DNA from: Lachnospiraceae bacterium
GTDB lineage: Bacteria > Bacillota > Clostridia > Lachnospirales > Lachnospiraceae
Direction of reading: 5' to 3'
DNA: 64,000 nucleotides
Assembly: GCA_902381685.1 (NCBI GenBank)
Contig: LR698958.1
Coordinates: 1,532,099-1,596,098, forward strand
Made by a program: the position numbers and the translations under genes. The notes beneath the pieces were generated by a model. The model was not told where the DNA came from. It ran no database searches and worked only from the letters and a program-made list of their open reading frames with translations. Shown here piece after piece: positions 41,588 to 51,676 of the stretch (position 1 is the first letter of the stretch; each line of letters starts with the position of its first letter).

Positions 41588-43402
41588 CTATATCAATACT
41601 GACTTAATCGCCTCAACTAATTTCATATTTTCTTCAGGACGTTTTACCGCTACCCTAATATATGATTTCCCTGAAAATCCGTTTTTAGACGATAAATCTT
41701 TAATTAAAATATTATACTCATTCAATAATATTTCCGTAAGTTCTCTGCTTGTCATCTGCCCTGTGAGTTCACACATTAAATAGTTTGCCTGAGATGGAAT
41801 TACTCTTAAATATTCAATTCCATTTAACAATTCCACATATTCTTTACGAACTTCTTTGAATTTTACTAATGCTTCCTCATAATTAGATTTATATTTTTCA
41901 AAAATCTGCATATAAAATTCTGCAAATGAGTTAATGTTCCAAATAGCAACATCTTTTTTCATATCTGAAATTAACTGTAAATCATTTGATGCTAAAATTC
42001 CCAATCGTAATCCCGGCACCCCAAAAGATTTAGAGATACTTTTCACTACAATTAAATTATTGTATGCTTTTATGATTTCTTCTTCTAACAATGTAGAACT
42101 ACCTTCTGTTTCAGCAAAATCCACGAAAGACTCATCTACAACAAATTTAATATTTTTCTTTTCCGCCCACTCAGCAACTCTTAGTACATCATTTTTCTCA
42201 ATATAATTTCCTGAAGGATTATCCGGATTAATTAATACCAAAAACTGAATGTCTTTATCTTCATAGAAACTCATCAAATCATCTGCTGAATATCTGAAGT
42301 CCTTACTTTCAATCCAGTATGGAACAATATCTTCTTCCTTTTTACGATGTGGATACTCTTCAAATGTAGGATAAATCATACCTACTTTCCCTTCATGATT
42401 CTCCATCAATGACTTAATCAATTCTGCAGCACCATTTCCAACGCAAACCTGTTCTTTATGTAAACCATAATATTTTGCACCTAAAAGACTATTGATTTCC
42501 ATTCCCGAAGGATATTCACACAATAATCTTTCAAAGTTTGCTTTGATTTCATCTACAAGTTTTTGATTCGGATAAAACGGATTTACAAGATAACAGAAAT
42601 CAATTAACTGTGGATATCTCCAATACCCACCAAAACGTCTGTTAAATTTATTGAGTTTTTCTTCTTTTGTCGCAAAGATAGATTCCGCTATATTCAAATC
42701 CTGCACATCATCAATTTCATACCATGATTCGTGACCTAAACGTTCTGCCTTAATTTCCGGTTTGTCCAATAAAGTAATTACCTTTAAAACCTGTTCATAA
42801 TACTCATTATTTCCCAACGCCTTGCTATACGCTTCCAAAAATGGAACATAATGGCTATTTGAAAACTCTTTACTGAATTTATAAATATTTACTGTTTTAT
42901 AATAGTTTGGAATGTCTTCAAAAACAAAGTCTTTCTTTCCTAAGAAGTTTTTAATATTGTCTTCTTCATCTAAAGTAACTACTGTTCCGTCCATCCAACT
43001 CTCAAATTTTGCTACTAATGCAAGACTTGGGTATGGGTTATCAAGTAATCTCTGCAATACAGAATCTTCAAAAATCAAATCTGACTCTAATAATAATGTA
43101 TCATCTTGAACCAAGTAGTCTTTAGCCATATACAAGGAGTAAATATTATTTGTTTTATAATAAATATCATTGTCTACATACTCAATAGGGGTAGATATGT
43201 TAAGGCTTCTAATGTATTCCATTAATTTTTTCCCTTCATATCCTACTACTATAACAATTCTGTTTAATTTTAATGCATCTAATTGGGATAACATTCTTTC
43301 AATCATTGTTACTCCATTTACTTCAACCATGCACTTTGTTGCATTGCTTGTCAACTCTTTCAAACGTTTTCCCATTCCTGCTGCTAAAATAATCGCCTGC
43401 AT
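41588..43402 (-). CDS. LicC-like cytidylyltransferase fused to a CobD/HisC-like PLP enzyme
   Basis: A 604-residue two-domain protein. Residues 1-235 are a nucleotidyltransferase: ILAAGMGKRLKELT, TKCMVEVNG, YKTNNIYSLYMAKDYL, LLLESDLIF and WYEIDDVQDLNIAE. The NNIYSL and EIDDVQDL segments recall phosphocholine and aminoethylphosphonate cytidylyltransferases. Residues 245-604 are a fold-type I PLP enzyme: VGNGAAELI, NPDNPSGNYI, FVVDESFVDF and the PLP lysine in SISKSFGVPGLRLG near 454, closest to threonine-phosphate decarboxylase CobD and HisC. The ATG at 43402 follows AAGGAGG. A coherent reading is amino-acid phosphate to amino-alcohol phosphate to CDP-derivative; this is inference. Confidence 0.85.
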   Translation of the reverse strand: MQAIILAAGMGKRLKELTSNATKCMVEVNGVTMIERMLSQLDALKLNRIVIVVGYEGKKLMEYIRSLNISTPIEYVDNDIYYKTNNIYSLYMAKDYLVQDDTLLLESDLIFEDSVLQRLLDNPYPSLALVAKFESWMDGTVVTLDEEDNIKNFLGKKDFVFEDIPNYYKTVNIYKFSKEFSNSHYVPFLEAYSKALGNNEYYEQVLKVITLLDKPEIKAERLGHESWYEIDDVQDLNIAESIFATKEEKLNKFNRRFGGYWRYPQLIDFCYLVNPFYPNQKLVDEIKANFERLLCEYPSGMEINSLLGAKYYGLHKEQVCVGNGAAELIKSLMENHEGKVGMIYPTFEEYPHRKKEEDIVPYWIESKDFRYSADDLMSFYEDKDIQFLVLINPDNPSGNYIEKNDVLRVAEWAEKKNIKFVVDESFVDFAETEGSSTLLEEEIIKAYNNLIVVKSISKSFGVPGLRLGILASNDLQLISDMKKDVAIWNINSFAEFYMQIFEKYKSNYEEALVKFKEVRKEYVELLNGIEYLRVIPSQANYLMCELTGQMTSRELTEILLNEYNILIKDLSSKNGFSGKSYIRVAVKRPEENMKLVEAIKSVLI

Positions 43403-43414
43403 GTCCAATCCTCC

Positions 43415-44641
43415 TTAAATCTGGTGAATAAATAATCCGCTTCTTAATTTTGGCTCAAACCAAGTAGATTTTGGCGGCATAAGAAGTCCTGCATCAGATA
43501 CTGCAAATAACTCCCTCATTGATGTAGGGTACATTGAAAATGCCACCCCTTCTTTTGTCTGTTCTTCCAATGCTTTTAACCCTCTGATTCCTCCGATAAA
43601 TTTTATTCTTTTATCCGTTTTCGGGTCTTCAATAGCCAATAATGGTTCCAGAACCTTATTTTGTAAAATAGACACATCTAAAGATTCTACAGGGTTTTCT
43701 GACACTTTCCCTTTAAAAGTAAGAGAATACCACTGTTTTCCTAAAAACATTCCCATTTCTCCTTTTGCTTTAGGTGAATATGGCATTTCTCCTTTCGGGC
43801 AGATAACAAAATCTTTCTCCAACTCTTCTAAAAAGGTTTCTTTTGTGTATCCATTTAAATCTTTTACTACTCGGTTATAATCCATAACCATAAGTTCCTC
43901 GTCTGGAAAAAGTACTGATAAGAAATAGTTAAACTCTTCTCTGCCTGTATAATTTGGATTTTCATTTCTTCTTTTTAATCCAACTTTTACTGCCGATGCC
44001 GCTCTGTGATGACCATCTGCTATGTAAATATGTGGTATTGCAGCAAATAATTCCGCAATCTTTTCCACTTCTTCAACTGCATCTATTCTCCAGACACGAT
44101 GAGACACACCGTCTTCCGCAACGAAATCATATAATGCCTTTTCCTGTTTCTTATCTGTTACAATATGATTTATCTTCTCATTTGCACGATAAGTAAGAAA
44201 AATCGGTCCTGTCTGTGCATTACAGGTATCTACATGATGAATACGATCCAATTCTTTATCTTCTCTTGTATTCTCATGTTTCATAATAACATTATTCAAA
44301 TAATCATCAACAGAAGCACAACCTACAATTCCTGTCTGTGACCTCCCATTCATAATTAATTCATATACATAAAAGCATGGTTTCTCATCTTTTACAAATT
44401 CTCCATCATCTATCATTTCTGCCAATGTATCGTGTGCTTTTTGATATACTTCTTCACTATACATATCAAAATCATCATCGAACTGTGTTTCCGCCCTGTC
44501 TATTTTCAAAAATGATTTTGGATTTTTTTCTACTACCTGCTTAGCTTCTTCCCTATTATATACATCATATGGAAGTGCTGCAATCTCTCTTGCCAAAGAT
44601 TCATTTGGACGAACGCTACAAAAAGGTTTAATATTTGCCAT
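43415..44641 (-). CDS. DUF1015 family protein, possible small-molecule kinase
   Basis: A 408-residue DUF1015 protein (IKPFCSVRPNESLAREIAALPYDVYNREEA at the start, PKSFLKIDRAE near 42, KHENTREDKELDR near 120, IADGHHRAASA near 215). Some DUF1015 members have been reported as serine kinases; I rely on memory for that and cannot confirm it for this protein. It is a soluble cytoplasmic protein. The gene lies 12 bases before the cytidylyltransferase fusion, so a shared pathway is very likely. If it makes O-phosphoserine, the next enzyme could decarboxylate it to phosphoethanolamine. GGAG precedes the ATG. Confidence 0.8.
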   Translation of the reverse strand: MANIKPFCSVRPNESLAREIAALPYDVYNREEAKQVVEKNPKSFLKIDRAETQFDDDFDMYSEEVYQKAHDTLAEMIDDGEFVKDEKPCFYVYELIMNGRSQTGIVGCASVDDYLNNVIMKHENTREDKELDRIHHVDTCNAQTGPIFLTYRANEKINHIVTDKKQEKALYDFVAEDGVSHRVWRIDAVEEVEKIAELFAAIPHIYIADGHHRAASAVKVGLKRRNENPNYTGREEFNYFLSVLFPDEELMVMDYNRVVKDLNGYTKETFLEELEKDFVICPKGEMPYSPKAKGEMGMFLGKQWYSLTFKGKVSENPVESLDVSILQNKVLEPLLAIEDPKTDKRIKFIGGIRGLKALEEQTKEGVAFSMYPTSMRELFAVSDAGLLMPPKSTWFEPKLRSGLFIHQI

Positions 44642-44679
44642 AACAAAATCTCCTTATTTTTATATTCACTATACTCTGA

Positions 44680-46044
44680 CTAGTATATCATTTTTTTGTT
44701 TGTTGTACAAGAAAGTTGATAATCCTTCACTATCGCATCAACTATTTTTTCTGATGTCTTGTCCATATTTGCAAACCATCGTTTAATCACTTGACTTCTT
44801 TGTTCCTGCAAATAGTCATTTCCTGATTTTAATTGCTCTAATGCGTCTGCTATTTCTTGCCATGTATTTCCCTTATACAATGTTCCTACAACTTCTTTAT
44901 GTAAAGAATCCAATGCCATATTTGTTCCGCAAAAAATAATTGGTTTACCTGTCACAAAGAATTCCATCATCATAGAAGAAATATCCGTAATAAGAACATC
45001 TGCTCCCCAAAATGTATCAACATAGCCTCTGTGACTATCAATAACCATATTGGACGTTTCTGCATATTCTTTTTTTAATTTTTCCACTTGTTCTACAGAC
45101 ATTAATTTTTCTTTTACATAGTTATCAAATGCCATTGGGTGTGGCCGAAAAGAAAAATAAATGTTTTTATCATCTCGGACTAGTTCTGTAAACTTATCTT
45201 TATAATGAAAGAAATGGCTTCCCCCTAATTTTTCATCAACAGTCCATCTTGGAGTCCATAATACCTTTAACTGCCCTTGTTGACTTCCCCAATTTTTCCA
45301 TACTTCATTATCTTCGCCTTTAACAGCAGTTTTCAAAACACTTTCCAATATAGGCACTCCTAAATATTTTACCTGTCTCAATCCCAGTTTTGATGTAATA
45401 GAAAATTTATGCCTTACTAAATGTTCCATTTCCAAATTACTAACAAAATGATAATAAATATTTCGTGCAAATCCTCTTTCATATTCTAAATTCATCGCAC
45501 TTGATATAGACGCAAAAATTGCATATGGTATGTAACAGGTTTTTGCATATTCCAAAACATTTTTACTTCGATAGACTTCCGGAAGATATGTCTCATACGG
45601 TCTCTGATAAAATACATAGTCCGGCTGTAATTCTTTCAGAGAAACCCAGTTTCCGTTTTTTTCGGATTGAACAATTTCCGTTAACCCTTCTTTCACCGCA
45701 TAGTCATAAGCAATGTCTTCTTTGTGACCGCCTGTTTTTATGTCATATTCCGGAATAGTAAAGATAATTGTTTCTATGTTATCTCTTTTCTTCATTTCCT
45801 CATACACAATCTGTTGTTTTCCCCATACTTCCGGCATTTGTAATAAAAATACTATCCTGATTTTTTTATCTAGATTATTCTGTTTCTTTTTCAACTTTTT
45901 TAGTTTCTGAAAAGTTTTGAAATCTTCTTTCGTGATACGTTGTTTTAACGCACATACCATTTTTTTACTTATATTATTGTATGGTATCGTGCTATCCAAA
46001 TATATCTCGTTTATTTTTGCTTTAAACCTGTTTAACATGCCCAT
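44680..46044 (-). CDS. CDP-glycerol glycerophosphotransferase-like glycosyltransferase
   Basis: A 454-residue GT-B protein of the TagB/TagF-like CDP-glycerol phosphotransferase family. Features: IRIVFLLQMPEVWGKQQIVYEEM near residue 60, VLWTPRWTV near 265 with FRPHPMAFDNY near 305, and VLITDISSMMMEFFVTGKPIIF near 355. The histidine in RPHP and the ISS(M)MxEF segment are the family hallmarks. The enzymes transfer an alcohol phosphate from a CDP donor. Here it is encoded next to a likely CDP-producing enzyme, so it may add that CDP-activated group to the polysaccharide. Cytoplasmic, peripheral on the membrane. Confidence 0.82.
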   Translation of the reverse strand: MGMLNRFKAKINEIYLDSTIPYNNISKKMVCALKQRITKEDFKTFQKLKKLKKKQNNLDKKIRIVFLLQMPEVWGKQQIVYEEMKKRDNIETIIFTIPEYDIKTGGHKEDIAYDYAVKEGLTEIVQSEKNGNWVSLKELQPDYVFYQRPYETYLPEVYRSKNVLEYAKTCYIPYAIFASISSAMNLEYERGFARNIYYHFVSNLEMEHLVRHKFSITSKLGLRQVKYLGVPILESVLKTAVKGEDNEVWKNWGSQQGQLKVLWTPRWTVDEKLGGSHFFHYKDKFTELVRDDKNIYFSFRPHPMAFDNYVKEKLMSVEQVEKLKKEYAETSNMVIDSHRGYVDTFWGADVLITDISSMMMEFFVTGKPIIFCGTNMALDSLHKEVVGTLYKGNTWQEIADALEQLKSGNDYLQEQRSQVIKRWFANMDKTSEKIVDAIVKDYQLSCTTNKKMIY

Positions 46045-46057
46045 AAACCTTCTCTTC

Positions 46058-47503
46058 TTATCCTTTACGAACTTCTTTTATTTTCTCGATTATAAGTTTG
46101 CGTTTCAAGAATAATACAAACAAAATAGCAGCAATAATTACATATCTTACAATAACAAATGGATATAAAACCGTCAGTACAACCATAGTTATTAAAAATC
46201 CAATGCTTAATATACTTAAAAATTTTGTATCGTATAATTTCCAATTTTCTTCCCCAAACTCTTTTTTACATATCTTTTTCATGCACGAATAGTTTGTCAG
46301 GCAGAAAATAATATATGCAATTAAGGTTGTATATCCCGCTGCAATGTAACCAAACATCTGAATAAAAATGAAGTTTAATACTACATTGACAAGTGCGCTG
46401 ATAATTGAACCTTTTATTAGCAGTGTATTTTCTCCGAAATAAAATTCAATATTAATTGATAATTGTGACATAAATAAAAAGAACAGACTGGCTGCAATTG
46501 GTGGCACAACCCAAATTGCCTCATAGTATTCAGGTCCTGCGATAAATCTCATTAATTCCGGCGTTATCAGAATCAATAAACTTAACATAACCGCAACTAA
46601 TATAGAAATTCCATTTGCAATATTTTTAATATTTTTCTGCTTTTTATCTCGTATACTTTTATATGTCCACGGAACAAATGAACCATTAATCGCATTGATA
46701 ACAAAGTTCAATACTAACCCCATGGAATATGCCACTCCATAAATTCCCGCCTTATCTCTACCACTTAAATAATCAATCATCAATCTGTCTGACTGATTAA
46801 ATACCATCTGTGATAAATAATATGGAATAAGCGGTAAATTAAATTTTAAGGCAAAAATCCAGTATTCTTTTACATATAATGATTTTCCTTTTTTCCAATT
46901 ATAAAAATATAATATTAAGCCGACAATAATATTCGCCATGGCACACCCGATAATACGTGCCACACCTCTGTTTTCAGCAGGAATAACTAATAAAATTCCT
47001 ATAACTGGACTTAATACTGCAATCAACAGAGTTAAAGATACAAGCCCTTTGTATTTAATATCAAATCTCTGTTTTCCTGACCAAAATCCTAAGGCCGGTG
47101 AGGTAAATAATTCAGCAAACATTGTCAGCATGAGCACAAACGGAAGTCCTAATAAAGAATCCCAACTTTTATGTGCTATAAAATAAATCGCAAAAATGCC
47201 TACTGTAAAAGCAGTGCTTAACCCCTGTAAAGAAGAGATGAACCTATCCCTATCCTCTTCAAACTTAATCATCGCAGTATTAAAAACACCATACTGCAAA
47301 TTTAAGGTTGCAAAAATAATAATCAGGCTCATCCACGACTGGTATACATTTGTCATACCGTATTCTTCAGTTGTTAATAATCTTGTAAAAATAGGAATTG
47401 TGAAAAAAGAAATTCCTTTTTGAATGATATTACAGACGACAAACCACGCTGACGCCTTTGCTTCATTCGATAAATTTTTATATAAATTTATAAAACGTTT
47501 CAT
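46058..47503 (-). CDS. Wzx-type polysaccharide flippase
   Basis: A 481-residue MOP-superfamily protein with about 12-14 membrane segments. The start FVVCNIIQKGISFFTIPIFTRLLTTEEYGMTNVYQSW is typical of oligosaccharide flippases. It moves the undecaprenyl-linked repeat unit across the membrane. The ATG overlaps the stop codon of the acetyltransferase gene (ATGA), so translation is coupled. It works with the Wzy-like polymerase encoded at 53951-55234. Confidence 0.92.
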   Translation of the reverse strand: MKRFINLYKNLSNEAKASAWFVVCNIIQKGISFFTIPIFTRLLTTEEYGMTNVYQSWMSLIIIFATLNLQYGVFNTAMIKFEEDRDRFISSLQGLSTAFTVGIFAIYFIAHKSWDSLLGLPFVLMLTMFAELFTSPALGFWSGKQRFDIKYKGLVSLTLLIAVLSPVIGILLVIPAENRGVARIIGCAMANIIVGLILYFYNWKKGKSLYVKEYWIFALKFNLPLIPYYLSQMVFNQSDRLMIDYLSGRDKAGIYGVAYSMGLVLNFVINAINGSFVPWTYKSIRDKKQKNIKNIANGISILVAVMLSLLILITPELMRFIAGPEYYEAIWVVPPIAASLFFLFMSQLSINIEFYFGENTLLIKGSIISALVNVVLNFIFIQMFGYIAAGYTTLIAYIIFCLTNYSCMKKICKKEFGEENWKLYDTKFLSILSIGFLITMVVLTVLYPFVIVRYVIIAAILFVLFLKRKLIIEKIKEVRKG

Positions 47504-48279
47504 GAATTACTCCATTCTTCAAATGTTTCTTTTTCCCATGGCATTCCTCTGTCAAAATGTAAAGGCCACGGATATGCTTCCTCTCCCGTAATATGATTTT
47601 TCACTTCACTTATTGGTTTTCCTTTTTTTGCAGGAATTCCTTTATAAGTAAAGCCCTCTTCGGAATCACCACCCATAACTGCACCTGCACAAACTAACAC
47701 GTTTTGTCTAATGTGTGTCCCCGGAAGAATAGTTGTGTTGGAACAGATTGTTGAAAAACTCTCCACAATTGAACCTTTAATTTCATTTGATGGTGGAGTA
47801 AAATCATTGGCAAACAGTACTCTTGGACAAATCCAAACATAGTCATGAATTTTATTATCCGCACTGATAAATACATCACTGTGAATGTTAACATAATTGC
47901 CGATTTCTACACCATCTTGAATATCTGAATTTGTCCCTATCCTTACGCAGTCTCCTATGGTTGTATTCTCTCTTATTGTAACACGGTGACCCGTCTGAAA
48001 TTCTTTACCAACTTTTACATCACCATAAATAATCGCTCCACTGCGAATCAGACTTCCTTCGCCAATAACCAGTTTAGGCTGTTTGTAATTTTCTCTGTCT
48101 CTATAATATCCTGCAAGATGTTCTCCGAGAATGCTATTAGCACCAATAAATGTATTAGCACCAATCTCTACATTATCATGGATAATCGTTCCACGTTCGA
48201 TATATACGTTATCACCCAAAATAACATCATTCCCTACAAAAACGCCTTCTTCCAAAATAACATTTTTTCCTCTTTTCAT
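47500..48279 (-). CDS. Hexapeptide-repeat acyltransferase, dTDP-3-amino-sugar N-acetyltransferase-type
   Basis: From ATG 48279, preceded by AGAGGGATA, this encodes 259 residues dominated by left-handed beta-helix hexapeptides (VILEEGVFVGNDVILGDNVYIERG, then VEIGANTFIGANSILG). It ends with GMPWEKETFEEWSNS. The length and gene order behind the ketoisomerase and aminotransferase match FdtC/QdtC enzymes that acetylate dTDP-3-amino-3,6-dideoxyhexoses with acetyl-CoA. A longer frame starting at 48315 overlaps the aminotransferase end without a ribosome binding site. Confidence 0.82.
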   Translation of the reverse strand: MKRGKNVILEEGVFVGNDVILGDNVYIERGTIIHDNVEIGANTFIGANSILGEHLAGYYRDRENYKQPKLVIGEGSLIRSGAIIYGDVKVGKEFQTGHRVTIRENTTIGDCVRIGTNSDIQDGVEIGNYVNIHSDVFISADNKIHDYVWICPRVLFANDFTPPSNEIKGSIVESFSTICSNTTILPGTHIRQNVLVCAGAVMGGDSEEGFTYKGIPAKKGKPISEVKNHITGEEAYPWPLHFDRGMPWEKETFEEWSNS

Positions 48280-48293
48280 ATATATCCCTCTAT

Positions 48294-49388
48294 TTATTTC
48301 CATGCATTTAAACATGAAATGATATGGTCTACTTCTTCGTCCTTTAATCCATAGAACATAGGCAAACTGATTTGTTCATTTGAAATTTTTTCCGCAATCG
48401 GATAATCTCCCTGCTTATGTCCCAAATCTTCGTATGCTTTTTGTAAATGAATCGGAATCGGATAATGAATCATTGTTCCGATATTATTTTCGGAAAGATA
48501 CTCTATTAATTCTTCTCTTCTCTCTGAACGAATTGCAAAAATATGCCATACGGGTACATTCTCTTCCTTCACCGTTGGAAGTACAATATTTGGATTTTTA
48601 ATTTCATTTAGGTAACGGTCTGCAATTTTTCTTCTTCTTTCATTCCATTTATCTAAATGCCCCAATTTTACATTTAAAAATCCTGCCTGCATCTCGTCTA
48701 ATCTTGAATTAGTGCCTTTATAAATATGATTGTATTTTTTCTCTGAACCATAATTTCCAATTGCACGTACTTTTTTGGCAAGTTCTTCATCGTTTGTTGT
48801 AATCGCTCCTGCATCTCCCAAAGCGCCTAAATTTTTACCCGGATAAAAACTAAATCCTGCTGCATCTCCCAAATTTCCGGCTTTTTTTCCTTTATACTCT
48901 GCTCCGTGTGCCTGTGCTGCATCTTCAATTACTTTTAAATTATGTTTTTTAGCAATTTCTAAAATACCGTCCATATCACATGTCTGCCCATATAAATGAA
49001 CTGCTATAATGGCTTTTGTTCTCTCTGTAATTTTCTCTTCTATAAGATCTGGATTAATTGTATATGTCTCAATATCCGGTTCTACAAAAACTAATTTTGC
49101 TCCCACATATGTCACTGCCAATGCTGTAGCAATAAATGTATTTGAAGGTACAATAACTTCGTCTCCTTCTCCTATATCATAGGCTTGAAGAATCATTCGC
49201 AATGCTTCCAAACCATTTCCTACACCTATACAATATTTTGCTCCACAATATTGAGCAAATTTTTTGTTAAATGTTTCCTCTTGTTCTCCCTGGATAAACC
49301 AGTTTTTATCGAACACCTGCTGAAACATTTCTCCCATTTCATTTTTTAATTCTTTGTGCATAATATGAAAATCATTAAATGGTATCAT
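48294..49388 (-). CDS. DegT/DnrJ/EryC1 sugar aminotransferase (dTDP-3-oxo sugar type)
   Basis: A 364-residue PLP aminotransferase. Motifs: [12 protein letters not shown] start, [16 protein letters not shown] near 52, [17 protein letters not shown] near 155, and the PLP lysine in [18 protein letters not shown] near 182. The end is [15 protein letters not shown]. These transfer an amino group from glutamate to an oxo sugar nucleotide. Next to the ketoisomerase it would make dTDP-3-amino-3,6-dideoxyhexose (FdtB/QdtB type). The ATG at 49388 follows AAGGAGGAAG and overlaps the previous gene by 14 bases. Confidence 0.88.
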   Translation of the reverse strand: MIPFNDFHIMHKELKNEMGEMFQQVFDKNWFIQGEQEETFNKKFAQYCGAKYCIGVGNGLEALRMILQAYDIGEGDEVIVPSNTFIATALAVTYVGAKLVFVEPDIETYTINPDLIEEKITERTKAIIAVHLYGQTCDMDGILEIAKKHNLKVIEDAAQAHGAEYKGKKAGNLGDAAGFSFYPGKNLGALGDAGAITTNDEELAKKVRAIGNYGSEKKYNHIYKGTNSRLDEMQAGFLNVKLGHLDKWNERRRKIADRYLNEIKNPNIVLPTVKEENVPVWHIFAIRSERREELIEYLSENNIGTMIHYPIPIHLQKAYEDLGHKQGDYPIAEKISNEQISLPMFYGLKDEEVDHIISCLNAWK

Positions 49389-49833
49389 GTGCTTTTCTTC
49401 CTCCTTCAAAATACGCTTCTGCCATATGGCAGTATTCATTATAATCTCTTATATAATCCGCTTCATCATAATGCTTTGATGCCAATACAAGCAACACCGC
49501 ATCATCAGAAAAATCATACATTTCCCGCCAAACCATCGGACCTATATATAACCCTTGATTGACTTTATTTAAAACAACATATTCTTCTTCATATGGAGTG
49601 TTGACTTTGATTGTTACACTGCCATGTAAACAAATAAGTACCTGTTCCAAATCATTGTGTGAGTGATAGCCTCTTGTTTCATTCTTTGGAACGTCGGTAA
49701 TATAATATAACCGATTTACTACAAACGGAATATCTTCTCCAACTTCAATTGGTACTAAATGTCCCATATATTTTGTACTGTTCTTTGTGTTTATAATATC
49801 TTTAAATTCAACTATTTTTGTATTAGAAACCAT
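49375..49833 (-). CDS. dTDP-4-oxo-6-deoxyhexose 3,4-ketoisomerase (WxcM-like cupin)
   Basis: A 152-residue cupin of the FdtA/QdtA/WxcM-like family: [45 protein letters not shown] with the active-site histidines near residues 55-57, and [24 protein letters not shown]. It shifts the keto group from C4 to C3, the branch point to 3-amino sugars. FdtA and QdtA differ in C4 stereochemistry by residues I cannot assess by eye, so Fuc3N or Qui3N are both possible. ATG overlaps the upstream stop (TAATG). Confidence 0.88.
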   Translation of the reverse strand: MVSNTKIVEFKDIINTKNSTKYMGHLVPIEVGEDIPFVVNRLYYITDVPKNETRGYHSHNDLEQVLICLHGSVTIKVNTPYEEEYVVLNKVNQGLYIGPMVWREMYDFSDDAVLLVLASKHYDEADYIRDYNEYCHMAEAYFEGGRKAHDTI

Positions 49834-50747
49834 TATTTTCGCCTCTGTGCCTTACAAATACCGTCAACACGTTTATACTGCCAATATAAAAACTGGTCAA
49901 AGTATTTTATTGTTACACACAATTTTTCTGTTACCGATTTTGTATTCTTTCTTTCATAATTATATAAAAATAACCTTCTGCTCCTTCGGTCACACTCTTC
50001 TATGTGTGGCAAAAGCACATATTTCTTTATTTTTTCCAAATCTGCGCAAATTGCCGGACTCTGTTTTCCACTTGAAACACCGTCAAATAAGTAAATTGTA
50101 ACATATCTATCCATAAAGACTATTTTTATATGGTTCCGAACCAGTTTAAACATAAATGGGTAATCTTCAATAAGTCGCATTCTTTCATCGTATTTTCCCA
50201 CTTTGTCATAAACATCTTTTTTATAAAATGTTGCCGGAGCACAAAAACAATTCTCATTAAACATTTTTCGATAAATCTTATCTCTATTTCCTTCCTTTAA
50301 TAACTTAATAAGATGTTTCTCCGGTAAACATGTTGTTCTTTGAGGATTAGAAAGTGAAATTCCTTTCATTTTTCCTGTAACAACTTCTGCGTCCTTTTTC
50401 AAAAACTCATCTACTATTTCTTTAATAATTTCTTTTGAAGCATAATAATCGCCACAACCTAAAAAGCCAATAATATCTCCTGTTGCCAATTCTAATGCGC
50501 CATTAATATTTTTTACTGTCCCTTCATTTTGAGCATGATGTTTTAAAATAATTTTTTTATTTTCTGCCTCTGCTTTCTTTTGGAAAGGTAAAAACATATC
50601 TTCCTGATAGTTTTCCGAACCATCATCACTAATAATAATTTCTATATTCTGATAAGTCTGCTCAAGAATTGCTTCCACTGTTTTGTTCAAACCACTAAAA
50701 TCTTTATATGTTAAAACAATAATTGTTACAAGTAAATCCTGTTTCAT
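49833..50747 (-). CDS. Glycosyltransferase family 2 protein
   Basis: A 304-residue GT-A enzyme: VTIIVLTYKDFSGLNKTVEAILEQTYQNIEIIISDDGSENYQED at the start, and GDIIGFLGCGDYYA near residue 95 in place of the usual DxD. This is followed by KDVYDKVGKYDERMRLIEDYPFMFKLV, as in O-antigen-type GT2 proteins. It adds one sugar to the lipid-linked repeat unit on the cytoplasmic side. Donor and linkage unknown. It sits between rfbA and the 3-amino-sugar genes, so it may use that sugar. Confidence 0.88.
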   Translation of the reverse strand: MKQDLLVTIIVLTYKDFSGLNKTVEAILEQTYQNIEIIISDDGSENYQEDMFLPFQKKAEAENKKIILKHHAQNEGTVKNINGALELATGDIIGFLGCGDYYASKEIIKEIVDEFLKKDAEVVTGKMKGISLSNPQRTTCLPEKHLIKLLKEGNRDKIYRKMFNENCFCAPATFYKKDVYDKVGKYDERMRLIEDYPFMFKLVRNHIKIVFMDRYVTIYLFDGVSSGKQSPAICADLEKIKKYVLLPHIEECDRRSRRLFLYNYERKNTKSVTEKLCVTIKYFDQFLYWQYKRVDGICKAQRRK

Positions 50748-50768
50748 CTTTTTTCCTCTTTACTTCTC

Positions 50769-51647
50769 TTAATGTCCTTTGGAAAGTTCCAGCAAATATT
50801 CTCCGTACGGCGTATTAGGCAATTCTAATGCCAGTTTTTCTAACTGTTTGCTGTCAATAAATCCTCTCTTATATGCAATTTCCTCAATACATGACACATA
50901 TAAGCCTTGTCTTTTTTGGAAAGTCGCAACAAAGTTTGCTGCTTCCAACAATCCGTCCGGCGTTCCCGTATCAAGCCACGCAAAACCTCTTCCAAGTAAC
51001 TCTACTTTCAACTTTCCTCGCTTCAAATATTCGTTGTTTACACTCGTAATTTCTTTTTCTCCTCTTGCTGAAGGTTGTACATTCTTGGCAATCTCCACAA
51101 CATCATTATCATAGAAGTATAATCCCGGCACGGCATAATTTGTTTTTGGGTTTTCCGGTTTTTCTTCAATTGACAATACGTTTAGTTCATCATCAAACTC
51201 CACAACTCCATATGCGCTTGGTTCTTTAACATAATATCCGAAAATAGTTGCCCCTTCTTCTCTCGCTGTAGCATTCTTCAATACATCTGACAAACTTTGT
51301 CCGTAAAAAATATTATCACCTAAAATTAATGCTACGTCATCATCTCCAATAAAATCTTCTCCAATGATAAAAGCCTCCGCCAAACCATTCGGCTGCTCCT
51401 GAACAGCATAAGAAAGTTCAATTCCCATTTTATGTCCGTCACCCAATAAATTTCTAAATCCGTCAATATCTTTTGGTGTGGAAATAATTAAAATTTCCCG
51501 AATGTCTGCCAATAATAAAATAGATAACGGATAATAAATCATCGGTTTATCATATATAGGAACAATTTGTTTTGAAATCACTTTTGTTATAGGATACAAT
51601 CTACTGCCTGTTCCTCCTGCAAGAATAATTCCTTTTCTTTTTTTCAT
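50769..51647 (-). CDS. rfbA: Glucose-1-phosphate thymidylyltransferase RfbA/RmlA
   Basis: A 292-residue enzyme making dTDP-glucose from dTTP and glucose-1-phosphate. Signature [22 protein letters not shown] at residues 5-26, then [28 protein letters not shown] near 108, [21 protein letters not shown] near 163 and [20 protein letters not shown] near 221. GGAG precedes the ATG. First step of the dTDP-sugar branch in this locus, paired with rfbB directly upstream. Confidence 0.96.
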   Translation of the reverse strand: MKKRKGIILAGGTGSRLYPITKVISKQIVPIYDKPMIYYPLSILLLADIREILIISTPKDIDGFRNLLGDGHKMGIELSYAVQEQPNGLAEAFIIGEDFIGDDDVALILGDNIFYGQSLSDVLKNATAREEGATIFGYYVKEPSAYGVVEFDDELNVLSIEEKPENPKTNYAVPGLYFYDNDVVEIAKNVQPSARGEKEITSVNNEYLKRGKLKVELLGRGFAWLDTGTPDGLLEAANFVATFQKRQGLYVSCIEEIAYKRGFIDSKQLEKLALELPNTPYGEYLLELSKGH

Positions 51648-51676
51648 CTTTTCATCTCCAATTCTTCTGAAATATA

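Noticed and set aside
41588..43402. Phosphonate (aminoethylphosphonate) activation as the main reading
   Set aside because: No PEP mutase or phosphonopyruvate decarboxylase in the window, and the PLP domain looks CobD/HisC-like; kept only as an alternative.
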